Assembly: GCA_001303885.1 (NCBI GenBank)
Contig: LJUE01000107.1
Span: 1-7,290 of the forward strand
DNA: 7,290 nucleotides
DNA from: Planctomycetes bacterium SM23_32
Lineage (GTDB): Bacteria; Planctomycetota; Brocadiia; SM23-32
Reading direction: 5' to 3'
This document shows, in pieces, positions 1 to 7,199 of the stretch (its first letter is position 1; each line of letters starts with the position of its first letter). Under the pieces are notes generated by a model. The model saw nothing but the letters and a program-made list of their open reading frames with translations, searched no databases and had not been told where the DNA came from. The translations under genes were made by a program, and so were the position numbers.

Positions 1-327
1 CGGCAACTCCAGCCCCCGCCCGCCGCACTCCCGGCGCAGCAGCCTGTCGGGAATCTGGAGCAGCAGACCCGCCCCGTCGCCCGTGGCTTTGTCGCCACCG
101 ACAGCCCCGCGGTGTTCGAGGTTCACGAGCACCTGCACCGCGTCCCGCACGACGCTGTGGTAGGGCACCCCGTCCAGCCTGGCCACGAAACCGACGCCGC
201 AGCCATCGTGGTCCTGCCTCGGGTCGTAGAGACCCCGCCCCCGCGGGAAGCCGCCGGCGTTCATGGCCGCGCCGAGGCCGCCACAGCGCTGAACGGAGAA
301 CTCCCGCTGGTCGGACTGGTCCTGCAT
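1..327 (-). CDS. gltB: Glutamate synthase large subunit, N-terminal part (cut by window edge)
   Basis: Only the first 109 codons are present; the family is usually about 1500 residues, so the rest lies beyond the window. GltB takes ammonia from glutamine and, with 2-oxoglutarate and reductant, makes two glutamates; with glutamine synthetase it forms the GS-GOGAT cycle. The visible part is the start of the class II glutamine amidotransferase domain. LYDPRQDHDGCGVGF (residues 33-47) contains the expected nucleophile Cys43, exposed after removal of a propeptide, and NLEHRGAVGGDKATGDGAG follows. The ATG at 327 has a GGGGTGG tract a few bases upstream. An internal ATG at 264 would give a 21-residue propeptide but has no clear ribosome site. 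The gene starts 55 bp after the glnA stop in the same direction, so glnA-gltB is probably one transcript. A GC-rich hairpin (343-348 pairing with 367-372) lies in the gap but has no T-run. The family call is secure; the exact start is less so. Confidence 0.93.
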   Translation of the reverse strand, partial: MQDQSDQREFSVQRCGGLGAAMNAGGFPRGRGLYDPRQDHDGCGVGFVARLDGVPYHSVVRDAVQVLVNLEHRGAVGGDKATGDGAGLLLQIPDRLLRRECGGRGLELP

Positions 328-382
328 CTTCCACCCCGCTGCGGCGGCCGGGGGCTCGCCGGTGGCGCCGCCGCCCGCGCCC

Positions 383-1714
383 CTACAGGACGGGGAGGTA
401 TTTGGCGAGCTCGTAGCCGCTGACGTGCATGCGATACTTGTCCCACTCGATCTTCTTGTTGGCGATGAACTTCTCGAATATGTGGTCGCCGACCGCCTCG
501 CGGACCATCTCGCTCGTTTCGGTCTCGATGATGGCTTCCTGCAGGCTCCCCGGCAGCGAGAGGATGTTGCGCTTACGGCGCTCAGCCTCGGTCATCTCGA
601 AGATGTCCTCCTCGACGGGCTCGGGCAGCTCGTAGCGGTCCTCGATGCCCTTCAGCCCCGCCGCCAACATCACGGCAAACGCCAGATAGGGGTTGCAGGC
701 GGGGTCCGGACAGCGGAACTCAGCGCGCGTGGCCTCGGCCTTGCCCGGCTTGTACATCGGCACGCGCACGAGCGCCGAACGATTGCGCCGCGCCCACGAC
801 ACGTAGACGGGCGCCTCGTAGCCCGGCACCAGCCGCTTGTAGGAGTTCACCCACTGCGCCACGACCGAGCAGATCTCCCGCGCGTGCGCCAGCAGGCCGG
901 CGATGTAGGCCTTGCCGACAGCCGAGAGGTGGTACTTGTCGTCGGCGTCGAAGAAGGCATTCTTGCCCTCCTTGAACAGCGACTGATGCGTGTGCATGCC
1001 GCTGCCGTTCTCGCCGGCGATGGGTTTGGGCATGAAGGTGGCGTAGACCCCGTGCATCATGGCGATCTCTTTGACCGTGAGCCGGTAGGTCATGGCGGCG
1101 TCCGCCATGGCCAGCGCGTCCATGTACCGCAGGTCAATCTCGTGCTGGCTGGGGGCCACCTCGTGATGGCTATACTCCACGTGTATGCCGAGCTTCTCCA
1201 GCGCGAGCACGGTGTCCCGGCGCAGGTCGCTGGCCACGTCGAGGGGCGTCAAGTCGAAGTATCCGCCGGCATCGAGCGTCGTCGGCGCGTCGGAGTCCTT
1301 GAAGTAGAAGTACTCCAGCTCCGGCCCGACGTAGAAGGTGTAGCCGTGGTCGGCCGCGCGTTGCAGGTTGCGCTTCAGGGCCCAGCGCGGATCGCCCTTG
1401 TGCGGCGTGCCGTCAGGCTCCAGCACGTCGCAGACCATCCTGGCCACGCTGGCATCCTGGACCGGCCGCCACGGCAGGATGGCAAACGTGTTGGGATCCG
1501 GCTTGGCGATCATGTCGCTCTCCTGGATGCGGGCGTAGCCCTCAATGGATGACCCGTCAAACCCCATCCCCTCGTCCAGCGCCGTCTCCAGCTCCTCGGC
1601 CGTGATGGCGAAGCTCTTCAGGAAGCCCAGAATGTCGGTGAACCACAGGCGGATGAACTTCACCTTGTGGTCACTGACGGCCTTCAGGACGCCGTCCCTG
1701 TCCATGCCTGCCAT
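383..1714 (-). CDS. glnA: Glutamine synthetase type I (GSI-alpha)
   Basis: This enzyme joins ammonia to glutamate using ATP and is the main ammonium-assimilating step. It has 443 residues, as usual for GSI-alpha, and acts as a cytoplasmic dodecamer. The beta-grasp signature GFDGSSIEGYARIQESDM is at 51-68, metal-binding GPELEYF at 130-136 and HHEVAPSQHEID at 183-194. The ATP-binding motif KPIAGENGSGMHTHQS is at 230-245, the flap NSYKRLVPGYEAP at 290-302 and the active-site RAEFRCPDPACNPYLA at 330-345. Arg62 matches the Bacillus GlnA arginine involved in glutamine feedback inhibition. The segment equivalent to E. coli NLYDLPPEE reads DIFEMTEAE, so the adenylylated Tyr is Phe372 and GlnE-type control is not possible there. 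The ATG at 1714 is preceded by a very strong AAAGGAGGAG; Met4 is too far from it. The gene has its own sigma-54 promoter and palindrome pair upstream and leads into gltB. Confidence 0.97.
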   Translation of the reverse strand: MAGMDRDGVLKAVSDHKVKFIRLWFTDILGFLKSFAITAEELETALDEGMGFDGSSIEGYARIQESDMIAKPDPNTFAILPWRPVQDASVARMVCDVLEPDGTPHKGDPRWALKRNLQRAADHGYTFYVGPELEYFYFKDSDAPTTLDAGGYFDLTPLDVASDLRRDTVLALEKLGIHVEYSHHEVAPSQHEIDLRYMDALAMADAAMTYRLTVKEIAMMHGVYATFMPKPIAGENGSGMHTHQSLFKEGKNAFFDADDKYHLSAVGKAYIAGLLAHAREICSVVAQWVNSYKRLVPGYEAPVYVSWARRNRSALVRVPMYKPGKAEATRAEFRCPDPACNPYLAFAVMLAAGLKGIEDRYELPEPVEEDIFEMTEAERRKRNILSLPGSLQEAIIETETSEMVREAVGDHIFEKFIANKKIEWDKYRMHVSGYELAKYLPVL

Positions 1715-1734
1715 TCTGCACTCCTCCTTTCCTT

Positions 1735-1769
1735 CGGCATCGGCCGGCGAGCAGTCTGCCCCGATGCCG
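1735..1769 (-). other. Stem-loop in the glnA leader next to the ribosome site
   Basis: A perfect 9-bp stem (1735-1743 pairing with 1761-1769; arm sequence CGGCATCGG) encloses a 17-base loop. The loop itself holds a competing GCAG-A-CTGC pairing. It lies inside the predicted glnA 5' leader, which starts near 1783, and its 3' arm ends two bases before the ribosome site at 1721-1732. No T-run follows, so it is not an intrinsic terminator. It may affect mRNA stability or ribosome access. I could not match it to the known glutamine riboswitch, and the role is inference. Confidence 0.5.
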
Positions 1770-1793
1770 CCTCGGTCGCCTGAACACCGTCAA

Positions 1794-1809
1794 TGCAAGG
1801 TGCATGCCA
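1794..1809 (-). promoter_or_regulatory. Sigma-54 (-24/-12) promoter of glnA-gltB
   Basis: The minus strand reads TGGCATGCACCTTGCA, against the consensus TGGCAC-N5-TTGCA. The invariant GG (1807-1808) and GC (1795-1796) are exactly 10 bases apart, as sigma-54 requires; the only difference in the core is T for C at the end of TGGCAC. The predicted start of transcription is near 1783, giving a leader of about 70 bases before the glnA ATG. The palindrome pair at 1887-1931 lies about 110 and 141 bp upstream of that start, normal spacing for a bacterial enhancer. Confidence 0.8.
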
Positions 1810-1814
1810 ATGGC

Positions 1815-1832
1815 GCCACTCTGCTGTAAAGC
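1815..1832 (-). repeat. 18-bp repeat shared with the amt control region, copy 1
   Basis: The minus strand reads GCTTTACAGCAGAGTGGC. It matches the plus strand at 3815-3832 at 15 of 18 positions, including ten identical bases (GCTTTACAGC). It sits just upstream of the glnA -24 element, between promoter and palindrome pair. The two copies have opposite orientation relative to their promoters, although the ten-base core is partly symmetric (GCT/AGC). It might bind a second regulator or a DNA-bending protein. It does not fit the IHF consensus. Confidence 0.35.
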
Positions 1833-1886
1833 ACTCCGCGCCAATGACCTACAGAGGGCCCCGGCCCGGCGCCCCCTACGCAGACC

Positions 1887-1900
1887 CTACGTGCACGTAG
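1887..1900. promoter_or_regulatory. Palindromic activator site 1 upstream of glnA
   Basis: CTACGTGCACGTAG is a perfect palindrome that extends to 16 bp (CCTACGTGCACGTAGG, 1886-1901). It has the CTAC-N6-GTAG form found also at 1918, 3868 and 5509. Its centre lies about 110 bp upstream of the predicted sigma-54 start of glnA. A lone CTACG half-site (1876-1880) lies beside it. I infer it is an enhancer for the sigma-54 activator encoded at 3898-5454. It differs from the NifA site TGT-N10-ACA. Confidence 0.7.
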
Positions 1901-1917
1901 GTCAGCGCGCGCAGGCC

Positions 1918-1931
1918 CTACGGAATCGTAG
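1918..1931. promoter_or_regulatory. Palindromic activator site 2 upstream of glnA
   Basis: CTACGGAATCGTAG has 5-bp inverted arms (CTACG/CGTAG) around a 4-base centre. Its centre is 31 bp from that of the site at 1887-1900, close to three helical turns, so both sites face the same side of the DNA. It lies just after the glnK stop codon and about 141 bp upstream of the predicted glnA transcription start. The proposed role is as for its partner. Confidence 0.7.
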
Positions 1932-1949
1932 TTCATCCGGCCGCCTCCG

Positions 1950-2291
1950 TCAACCGATGGCCACACTGCCGCTCTCGCCCGTGCGGATGCGGACGCACGC
2001 TGCCAGTTCGACGATGAAGATCTTCCCGTCGCCGATCTGGCCGGTGCGTGCGCCGGCAATGATCGCGTCCACCGTCGGCTGCACGAAGTCCTCGTTGACG
2101 GCTATCTCCAGGCGCACCTTCTTCAGCAGGTTCACCTCGATAGGCACACCTCGATAGGACTCCGTGTAGCCCTTCTGCTGGCCGCAGCCCAGCGCGTTGG
2201 TGACCGACATCTTGAAGACCTCGGCCCGGTAGAGCTCTTGCTTGACGTCGTTCAGCTTCTCGGGCTGTATGTAGGCGATGATCAGCTTCAT
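1950..2291 (-). CDS. glnK: P-II nitrogen signalling protein (GlnK/GlnB family)
   Basis: P-II proteins are cytoplasmic trimers that bind ATP/ADP and 2-oxoglutarate and control partners such as the Amt channel. At 113 residues this one aligns without gaps to E. coli GlnB through the T-loop region. Visible landmarks are GCGQQKGYTESYRGV (35-49) at the start of the T-loop and TGQIGDGKIF followed by RIRTGE, the B- and C-loop nucleotide contacts. Tyr46 is kept, but the uridylylated Tyr51 is Ile51, so GlnD modification at that site is ruled out. The Gly37-Gln38-Gln39 stretch that helps bind 2-oxoglutarate is present. The ATG at 2291 has AGGAGG seven bases upstream; a GTG directly before it (2294) would be only four bases away, so I prefer the ATG. 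The gene begins 22 bp after the amt stop, the classical amt-glnK pairing, which suggests that its main partner is the adjacent channel. Confidence 0.96.
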   Translation of the reverse strand: MKLIIAYIQPEKLNDVKQELYRAEVFKMSVTNALGCGQQKGYTESYRGVPIEVNLLKKVRLEIAVNEDFVQPTVDAIIAGARTGQIGDGKIFIVELAACVRIRTGESGSVAIG

Positions 2292-2298
2292 CACAGCT

Positions 2299-2304
2299 CC
2301 TCCT
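2299..2304 (-). promoter_or_regulatory. Ribosome binding site of glnK
   Basis: AGGAGG on the minus strand lies seven bases before the ATG at 2291 and only four before the adjoining GTG at 2294. The spacing favours the ATG. It falls within the 22-bp amt-glnK gap. Confidence 0.75.
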
Positions 2305-2313
2305 GCCTGGGCC

Positions 2314-3648
2314 CTATTGCGTGGTGAAGACCTGGAAGCCGGCGTATGCCTCCATGCCGTGTTCGCCGATGTCGAGGCCGCGCAGCTCTTCCGCCTTCGA
2401 GACGCGGAGCCCGACAGTCTTCCTGATGGTCAGGAACACCAGCCCCATCGAGGCCACCACGAACAGGCTCACGCAGACGGCGCCGAGCGCCTGCACGCCG
2501 AGCTGGGCGGCGCCGCCCCCGTGGAGCAGACCGTCCCGGGCCAGCCCCAGCGCCTGCCGACCCCAGATGCCGACCGACAGCGTGCCCCATACCCCGTTCA
2601 TCCCGTGCACAGGCACGGCGCCGACGGGGTCGTCCACGCCCACTCTGTCCAGCAGCGCCACGCCCAGCACCACGACGACGCCGCCGACGGCGCCTATGGC
2701 GATGGCAGCGGCGCCGGAGACGAACGCGCACGGCGCCGTAATGGCCACCAGGCCGGCCAGCGCGCCGTTCATCGTCATGGACAGGTCCGGCTTGCCGTAG
2801 AGCGCCCACACGGTGACCATGGCGAGGATGGCGCCGGCACAAGCGGCCAGGTTCGTGTTCATGGCCACGCGCCCGATGACGTTGCCGTCCCCAACGCTCA
2901 ACGTGGAGCCCGGATTGAACCCGAACCAGCCGAACCAGAGCAGGAACACGCCCAGGGCCGCCAGCGGTATCGAGTGGCCAGGGATGGCGTTGGCCCGGCC
3001 GTCGGCGCCGAACTTGCCGATCCGCGGGCCCAGGACGACGGTGCCCACGAAGGCCGCCCAGCCGCCCGTGGCATGCACCACCGTGGAGCCGGCGAAGTCG
3101 CCGAAGCCCAGGCCGGCCAGCCAGCCCTCGCCGCTCCAGACCCAGTGCCCGACGATCGGGTAGATGACGGCGCTGATCACCGCCGTGTAGAGCAGGTAGG
3201 CGTGGAACTTCATCCGCTCGGCCATGCCGCCGGCGACGATGGTGGCCGCCGCCCCGCAGAAAGCCGCCTGGAAGAGCCAGAACGCGAAGGGCGAAACGCC
3301 CGACGGGTTCGCCGCCCCATCCATGCCGAACCCGCTCAGGCCGATGAAGCTGCCCCCCGTCCCGAACATGAACGCATAGCCGACCAGGAAGAACATGATG
3401 CTCGCCACGCAGTAGTCCAGGAAGTTCTTGGTCAGGATGTTGCAGGCGTTCTTGGCGCGGATGAACCCCGCCTCCACCATGCCGAAACCGGCCTGCATGA
3501 AGAACACCAGGAACGCCGCCACGAGCACCCACAAGGTGTCCACCCCCCGGACGGTGGCCAGCAGAGACTCGCCGTCGTCCGCGTTGGCGACCCCCGCCAG
3601 GGCGCAGAGCATGACGGCCGGCAGCACCGCGCGTTTCCATCCCTTCAT
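2314..3648 (-). CDS. amt: Ammonium channel of the Amt family
   Basis: This is an inner-membrane trimeric channel that moves ammonium into the cell. It has 444 residues from the chosen start. MKGWKRAVLPAVMLCALAGV followed by ANA|DDG (1-26) looks like a cleaved Sec signal peptide, as in E. coli AmtB. The remainder has about eleven hydrophobic segments. Key residues visible are Asp184 and the twin pore histidines His192 (DFAGSTVVHATGG) and His348 (PVHGMNGVWG), plus MVEAGFIRAKNACN (57-70) and WFGWFGFNPGST (238-249). The C-terminal tail GLDIGEHGMEAYAGF carries the conserved segment that couples to GlnK. The open frame continues to an ATG at 3735. I reject that start because the predicted sigma-54 transcription start is near 3740, whereas the ATG at 3648 has AGGAGG six bases upstream and opens the signal peptide. 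It is followed by glnK in the same operon. Confidence 0.96.
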   Translation of the reverse strand: MKGWKRAVLPAVMLCALAGVANADDGESLLATVRGVDTLWVLVAAFLVFFMQAGFGMVEAGFIRAKNACNILTKNFLDYCVASIMFFLVGYAFMFGTGGSFIGLSGFGMDGAANPSGVSPFAFWLFQAAFCGAAATIVAGGMAERMKFHAYLLYTAVISAVIYPIVGHWVWSGEGWLAGLGFGDFAGSTVVHATGGWAAFVGTVVLGPRIGKFGADGRANAIPGHSIPLAALGVFLLWFGWFGFNPGSTLSVGDGNVIGRVAMNTNLAACAGAILAMVTVWALYGKPDLSMTMNGALAGLVAITAPCAFVSGAAAIAIGAVGGVVVVLGVALLDRVGVDDPVGAVPVHGMNGVWGTLSVGIWGRQALGLARDGLLHGGGAAQLGVQALGAVCVSLFVVASMGLVFLTIRKTVGLRVSKAEELRGLDIGEHGMEAYAGFQVFTTQ

Positions 3649-3654
3649 CGGTCG

Positions 3655-3660
3655 CCTCCT
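3655..3660 (-). promoter_or_regulatory. Ribosome binding site that fixes the amt start
   Basis: AGGAGG lies six bases upstream of the ATG at 3648. The longer in-frame ATG at 3735 has no comparable site and would almost coincide with the predicted transcription start. Confidence 0.8.
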
Positions 3661-3664
3661 CCCC

Positions 3665-3676
3665 GGCACTCGTGCC
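3665..3676 (-). other. Small hairpin just upstream of the amt ribosome site
   Basis: GGCAC and GTGCC face each other over two bases, in effect a short stem with a small loop. It ends four bases before the AGGAGG at 3655-3660. This resembles the glnA leader, where a stem also ends just before the ribosome site. The stem is short and its role is uncertain. Confidence 0.3.
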
Positions 3677-3696
3677 TTCCACCCGGCCAGCCCACA

Positions 3697-3709
3697 GGTC
3701 GCTGCGACC
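3697..3709 (-). other. Inverted repeat in the amt leader
   Basis: GGTCGC and GCGACC are perfect inverted arms separated by one base. They lie within the predicted amt transcript, about 35-45 bases after the proposed start at 3740. It could be an RNA hairpin (GGTCG stem with a three-base loop) or a downstream operator. There is no T-run, so it is not a terminator. Confidence 0.35.
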
Positions 3710-3750
3710 GCTGAGACTACGCCGGACGCCGCCACGCCCGCCGCTCGCTG

Positions 3751-3767
3751 AGCGACCGGCGTGCCAA
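3751..3767 (-). promoter_or_regulatory. Sigma-54 (-24/-12) promoter of amt-glnK
   Basis: The minus strand reads TTGGCACGCCGGTCGCT. The -24 half (TTGGCACG) is a full consensus match. The -12 half is TCGC instead of TTGC. GG (3764-3765) and GC (3752-3753) are 10 bases apart as required. Transcription should start near 3740, giving a leader of about 90 bases before the amt ATG at 3648. The palindromic sites at 3868-3881 and 3898-3911 lie about 134 and 164 bp upstream. Confidence 0.8.
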
Positions 3768-3814
3768 TGGATGGGGAGCAGGAACAAGAACGCGCTAAGA
3801 GCAGGCGTCTTAAG

Positions 3815-3832
3815 GCTTTACAGCTCAGTGCC
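3815..3832 (+). repeat. 18-bp repeat shared with the glnA control region, copy 2
   Basis: GCTTTACAGCTCAGTGCC matches the minus-strand copy at 1815-1832 at 15 of 18 positions. It lies between the amt palindromes and the amt sigma-54 promoter, about 80 bp upstream of the predicted start, compared with about 44 bp for the glnA copy. Confidence 0.35.
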
Positions 3833-3867
3833 GCGTGCGGGGTGGCGGTGCCCCAGACGGGATGAAG

Positions 3868-3881
3868 CTACAGGAAGGTAG
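3868..3881. promoter_or_regulatory. Palindromic activator site 1 upstream of amt-glnK
   Basis: CTACAGGAAGGTAG keeps the exact CTAC-N6-GTAG frame of the glnA sites, but its centre is less symmetric. It lies 16 bp downstream of the activator gene's stop codon and about 134 bp upstream of the predicted amt transcription start, the same enhancer range as at glnA. Confidence 0.6.
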
Positions 3882-3897
3882 GAACTGCCCCCGGATC

Positions 3898-5454
<1,557 letters not shown>

Positions 5455-5460
5455 GGGGAG

Positions 5461-5466
5461 CCTCCT
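5461..5466 (-). promoter_or_regulatory. Ribosome binding site that fixes a GTG start for the activator
   Basis: AGGAGG lies exactly six bases before the GTG at 5454. The upstream ATG at 5481 has only a GGTGGAAG tract about 12 bases away, and that gap is filled by the palindrome at 5480-5493. Starting at the GTG leaves both palindromes outside the coding region. Confidence 0.75.
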
Positions 5467-5479
5467 GGCGTTCCGTGTC

Positions 5480-5493
5480 ATACGGTACCGTAG
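5480..5493. promoter_or_regulatory. Palindromic site in the activator's own control region, proximal
   Basis: ATACGGTACCGTAG contains a perfect 12-bp palindrome, TACGGTACCGTA (5481-5492). It differs from CTAC-N6-GTAG only at its first base. It lies 25 bp upstream of the preferred GTG start, too close to act as a typical sigma-54 enhancer for this gene. This position suits negative or autoregulatory binding by the protein itself. Confidence 0.6.
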
Positions 5494-5508
5494 CTTCCAC
5501 CTTCCATC

Positions 5509-5522
5509 CTACCGTATCGTAG
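5509..5522. promoter_or_regulatory. Palindromic site in the activator's own control region, distal
   Basis: CTACCGTATCGTAG is an exact CTAC-N6-GTAG match. Its centre is 29 bp from that of the site at 5480-5493, so the pair arrangement repeats that of glnA and amt. On the minus strand it includes TACGAT, a possible weak -10 element, but I see no -35 at proper spacing. Confidence 0.65.
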
Positions 5523-5547
5523 CCTCCGCCGCCACCGGAACGCAGGC

Positions 5548-5702
5548 AACCACGGAGTACAGAGGCCACGGAGGAAGGACAGAGCCGCCGCAGACAGACG
5601 CAGACCGGGAGGGACAGACCCCCAGGGAAGACGTGGACAACGCCCGGCCGGCGTCACCGCGCGGGCGTGCAGCCTGGCCGCCTCCGTGCCTCAGTGGTGG
5701 CC
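5548..5702. repeat. CACGGAG-type intergenic element with inverted ends
   Basis: The left end (5548-5574) has two CACGGAG units (5551 and 5567), the second inside ACAGAGGCCACGGAGG. The right end (5680-5702) is a near inverse copy: its reverse complement reads ACTGAGGCACGGAGG, which aligns with the left arm with one mismatch and a one-base gap. Inside are two CGCAGAC units 10 bp apart (5589 and 5599) and an inverted pair CGCCCG/CGGGCG (5641-5646 and 5662-5667). No open frame in it looks real. CACGGAG and CGCAGA repeats recall low-complexity intergenic repeats I know from several environmental bacterial genomes; whether this is a mobile MITE-like copy cannot be judged from one copy. Confidence 0.45.
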
Positions 5703-5718
5703 TTGGCCCCCTTGGGTG

Positions 5719-7131
5719 TCACCGGCGGTAGCGGGACTCCAGGGCGTACTTGTCCATCTCTTCGGTCACTTCGACCGGGTAGTCGCCCGTGAAGCACGCG
5801 CAGCAGTAGTCGCCTCCCTCCCCCGGCACGGCGTCCATCAGCCCCTCGATGGTCTGATACCCCAGGCTGTCCACGCCGATGAACTGGGCGATCTCCTCCA
5901 CCGAGTGGTCGCGTGCGATCAGCTCGTCGGCGTGCTGGAAGTCTATGCCGTAGTAGCAGGGCCGGCGGATGGGCGGCGCGCTGATGCGCAGGTGCACCTC
6001 CCGCGCCCCCGCCTCCCGCAGCGTCGCCATGCGCGCCCGCGACGTTGTGCCCCGCACGATCGAGTCGTCCACCACGACCACCCGCTTGCCCTCCACCACG
6101 GCGCGCACGACGTTGAGCTTGATCTTCACGTCGGCGCTGCGCGACTCCTCGATCGGCTTGATGAAGGTGCGGCCGATGTAGTGGTTGCGCACGAAGCCGT
6201 GGTCGAGTCGTATGCCGGAGCGGCGCGAGTAGCCGAGCGCGGCGCAGTTGCCCGAGTCCGGCACGGAGGTCACGATGTCCGCCTCGGCCGGGCAGCTCTC
6301 AGCCAGGTTCTCGCCCAGGCGGACGCGGACCTTGTGGACGTTCTCGCCGAAGATGATGCTGTCCGGCCGGGCGAAGTAGATGTATTCGAAGACGCACCGG
6401 GCCCGGCGCGGCGACTCGGCGAAGCGGCAGGCCTCCATCCCGCGCTCGCCGAAGGTGATCAGCTCGCCGGGCTCCACCTCGCGTTCGAAGGCGGCGCCCA
6501 GGAGGTCGAGCGCGCAGGTCTCGCTGGCCACCACGTAGCCTTCGCCGACCCGCCCTACGCAGAGGGGGCGGAACCCACAAGGGTCGCGCGCGGCGATCAG
6601 CTCGCTGGCCGTCAGCAGCACGATGGAGTAGGCGCCCTGCACGTGCTCCAGCGCCTCCCTGAGCGGGTTCTCCGCGCCGAGGTGCTCGGGGTCGGCCAGC
6701 AGGTGGATGAAGACTTCGCTGTCGGTGGAGGTCTGGAAGATGGAGCCCCGCGCCTCGTACTCGCGCCGCAACGACCGGGCGTTGGTCAGGTTGCCGTTGT
6801 GGGCGATGGCCACGATGCCCTGGGAGTACTCGACGACCAGGGGCTGGATGTTCTGCACGCGCCTCGCGCCCGTGGTGGAGTAGCGCACGTGGCCGACGGC
6901 TATGTGACCGGGCAAGGCGGCGAGCTGCCCGGGGGCAATCGCCTCCGTGAGCAGCCCCAGCCCCTTGGCGCTCTGTATCTTCAGGCCGTCGGACGCGACG
7001 ATCCCGGCCGACTCCTGCCCCCTGTGCTGGAGCGCGTAAAGCCCCAGGTATGCCTGCTCAGCGGCCCTCTCCACGCCGTAGAGGCCGATCACCCCGCAGC
7101 TCTCCCCCGGGCGGCTGCCCGGCGTCCCCAT
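5719..7131 (-). CDS. purF: Amidophosphoribosyltransferase (first step of purine synthesis)
   Basis: PurF moves ammonia from glutamine onto PRPP to make phosphoribosylamine; it is cytoplasmic. From the ATG at 7131 it has 470 residues. The class II glutaminase domain starts at ESCGVIGLYG with nucleophile Cys12, so an 11-residue propeptide would be removed, the same length as in Bacillus PurF. GHVRYST (80-86) and HNGNL (111-115) are glutaminase motifs. The phosphoribosyltransferase domain has the PRPP loop VVVVDDSIVRGTTS (351-364). Cys246 (CVFEYIYFARPDS), Cys392 (RPCYYGIDF) and the C-terminal DYCCACFTG (Cys443/Cys446) match the four ligands of the Fe-S-type enzyme. A GTG at 7143 with GGGAGGG upstream is a possible alternative start, so the start is uncertain by four codons. 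Its link to nitrogen genes may be simple neighbourhood, although it is a large glutamine consumer. Confidence 0.95.
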   Translation of the reverse strand: MGTPGSRPGESCGVIGLYGVERAAEQAYLGLYALQHRGQESAGIVASDGLKIQSAKGLGLLTEAIAPGQLAALPGHIAVGHVRYSTTGARRVQNIQPLVVEYSQGIVAIAHNGNLTNARSLRREYEARGSIFQTSTDSEVFIHLLADPEHLGAENPLREALEHVQGAYSIVLLTASELIAARDPCGFRPLCVGRVGEGYVVASETCALDLLGAAFEREVEPGELITFGERGMEACRFAESPRRARCVFEYIYFARPDSIIFGENVHKVRVRLGENLAESCPAEADIVTSVPDSGNCAALGYSRRSGIRLDHGFVRNHYIGRTFIKPIEESRSADVKIKLNVVRAVVEGKRVVVVDDSIVRGTTSRARMATLREAGAREVHLRISAPPIRRPCYYGIDFQHADELIARDHSVEEIAQFIGVDSLGYQTIEGLMDAVPGEGGDYCCACFTGDYPVEVTEEMDKYALESRYRR

Positions 7132-7199
7132 GCAGCCTGCCACCGCTCCTGCCCTCCCATCCAGGTGTGCGTCGCGCCAGGTCGGGCATCACGGCCTCT

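Noticed and set aside
343..372. GC-rich hairpin between glnA and gltB as a terminator
   Set aside because: The stem is six base pairs with an 18-base loop and no T-run; cotranscription of glnA and gltB is more likely.
362..1552. Long open frame on the plus strand opposite glnA (396 codons)
   Set aside because: It is a shadow of high-GC coding; the minus strand here encodes an unmistakable glutamine synthetase and the plus-strand translation shows no family motifs.
1876..1890. A third full palindromic site at glnA (CTACGCAGACCCTAC)
   Set aside because: Only the left half CTACG is present; the right half does not match GTAG. At best a half-site.
2278..3787. Long open frames on both strands over amt (478 codons plus, 498 codons minus in another frame)
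   Set aside because: Amt has full family motifs in its own frame; the others are rich in Arg, Gly, Pro, His and Ala without recognisable domains, as expected for out-of-frame reading of GC-rich DNA.
3796..3812. TAAGA/TCTTA inverted repeat as a terminator of the activator gene or an operator
   Set aside because: The arms are only five bases with a seven-base spacer and no T-run follows; not distinguishable from chance.
5641..5667. Intrinsic terminator after purF
   Set aside because: CGCCCG/CGGGCG can pair over 15 bases, but there is no T-run on the minus strand downstream.
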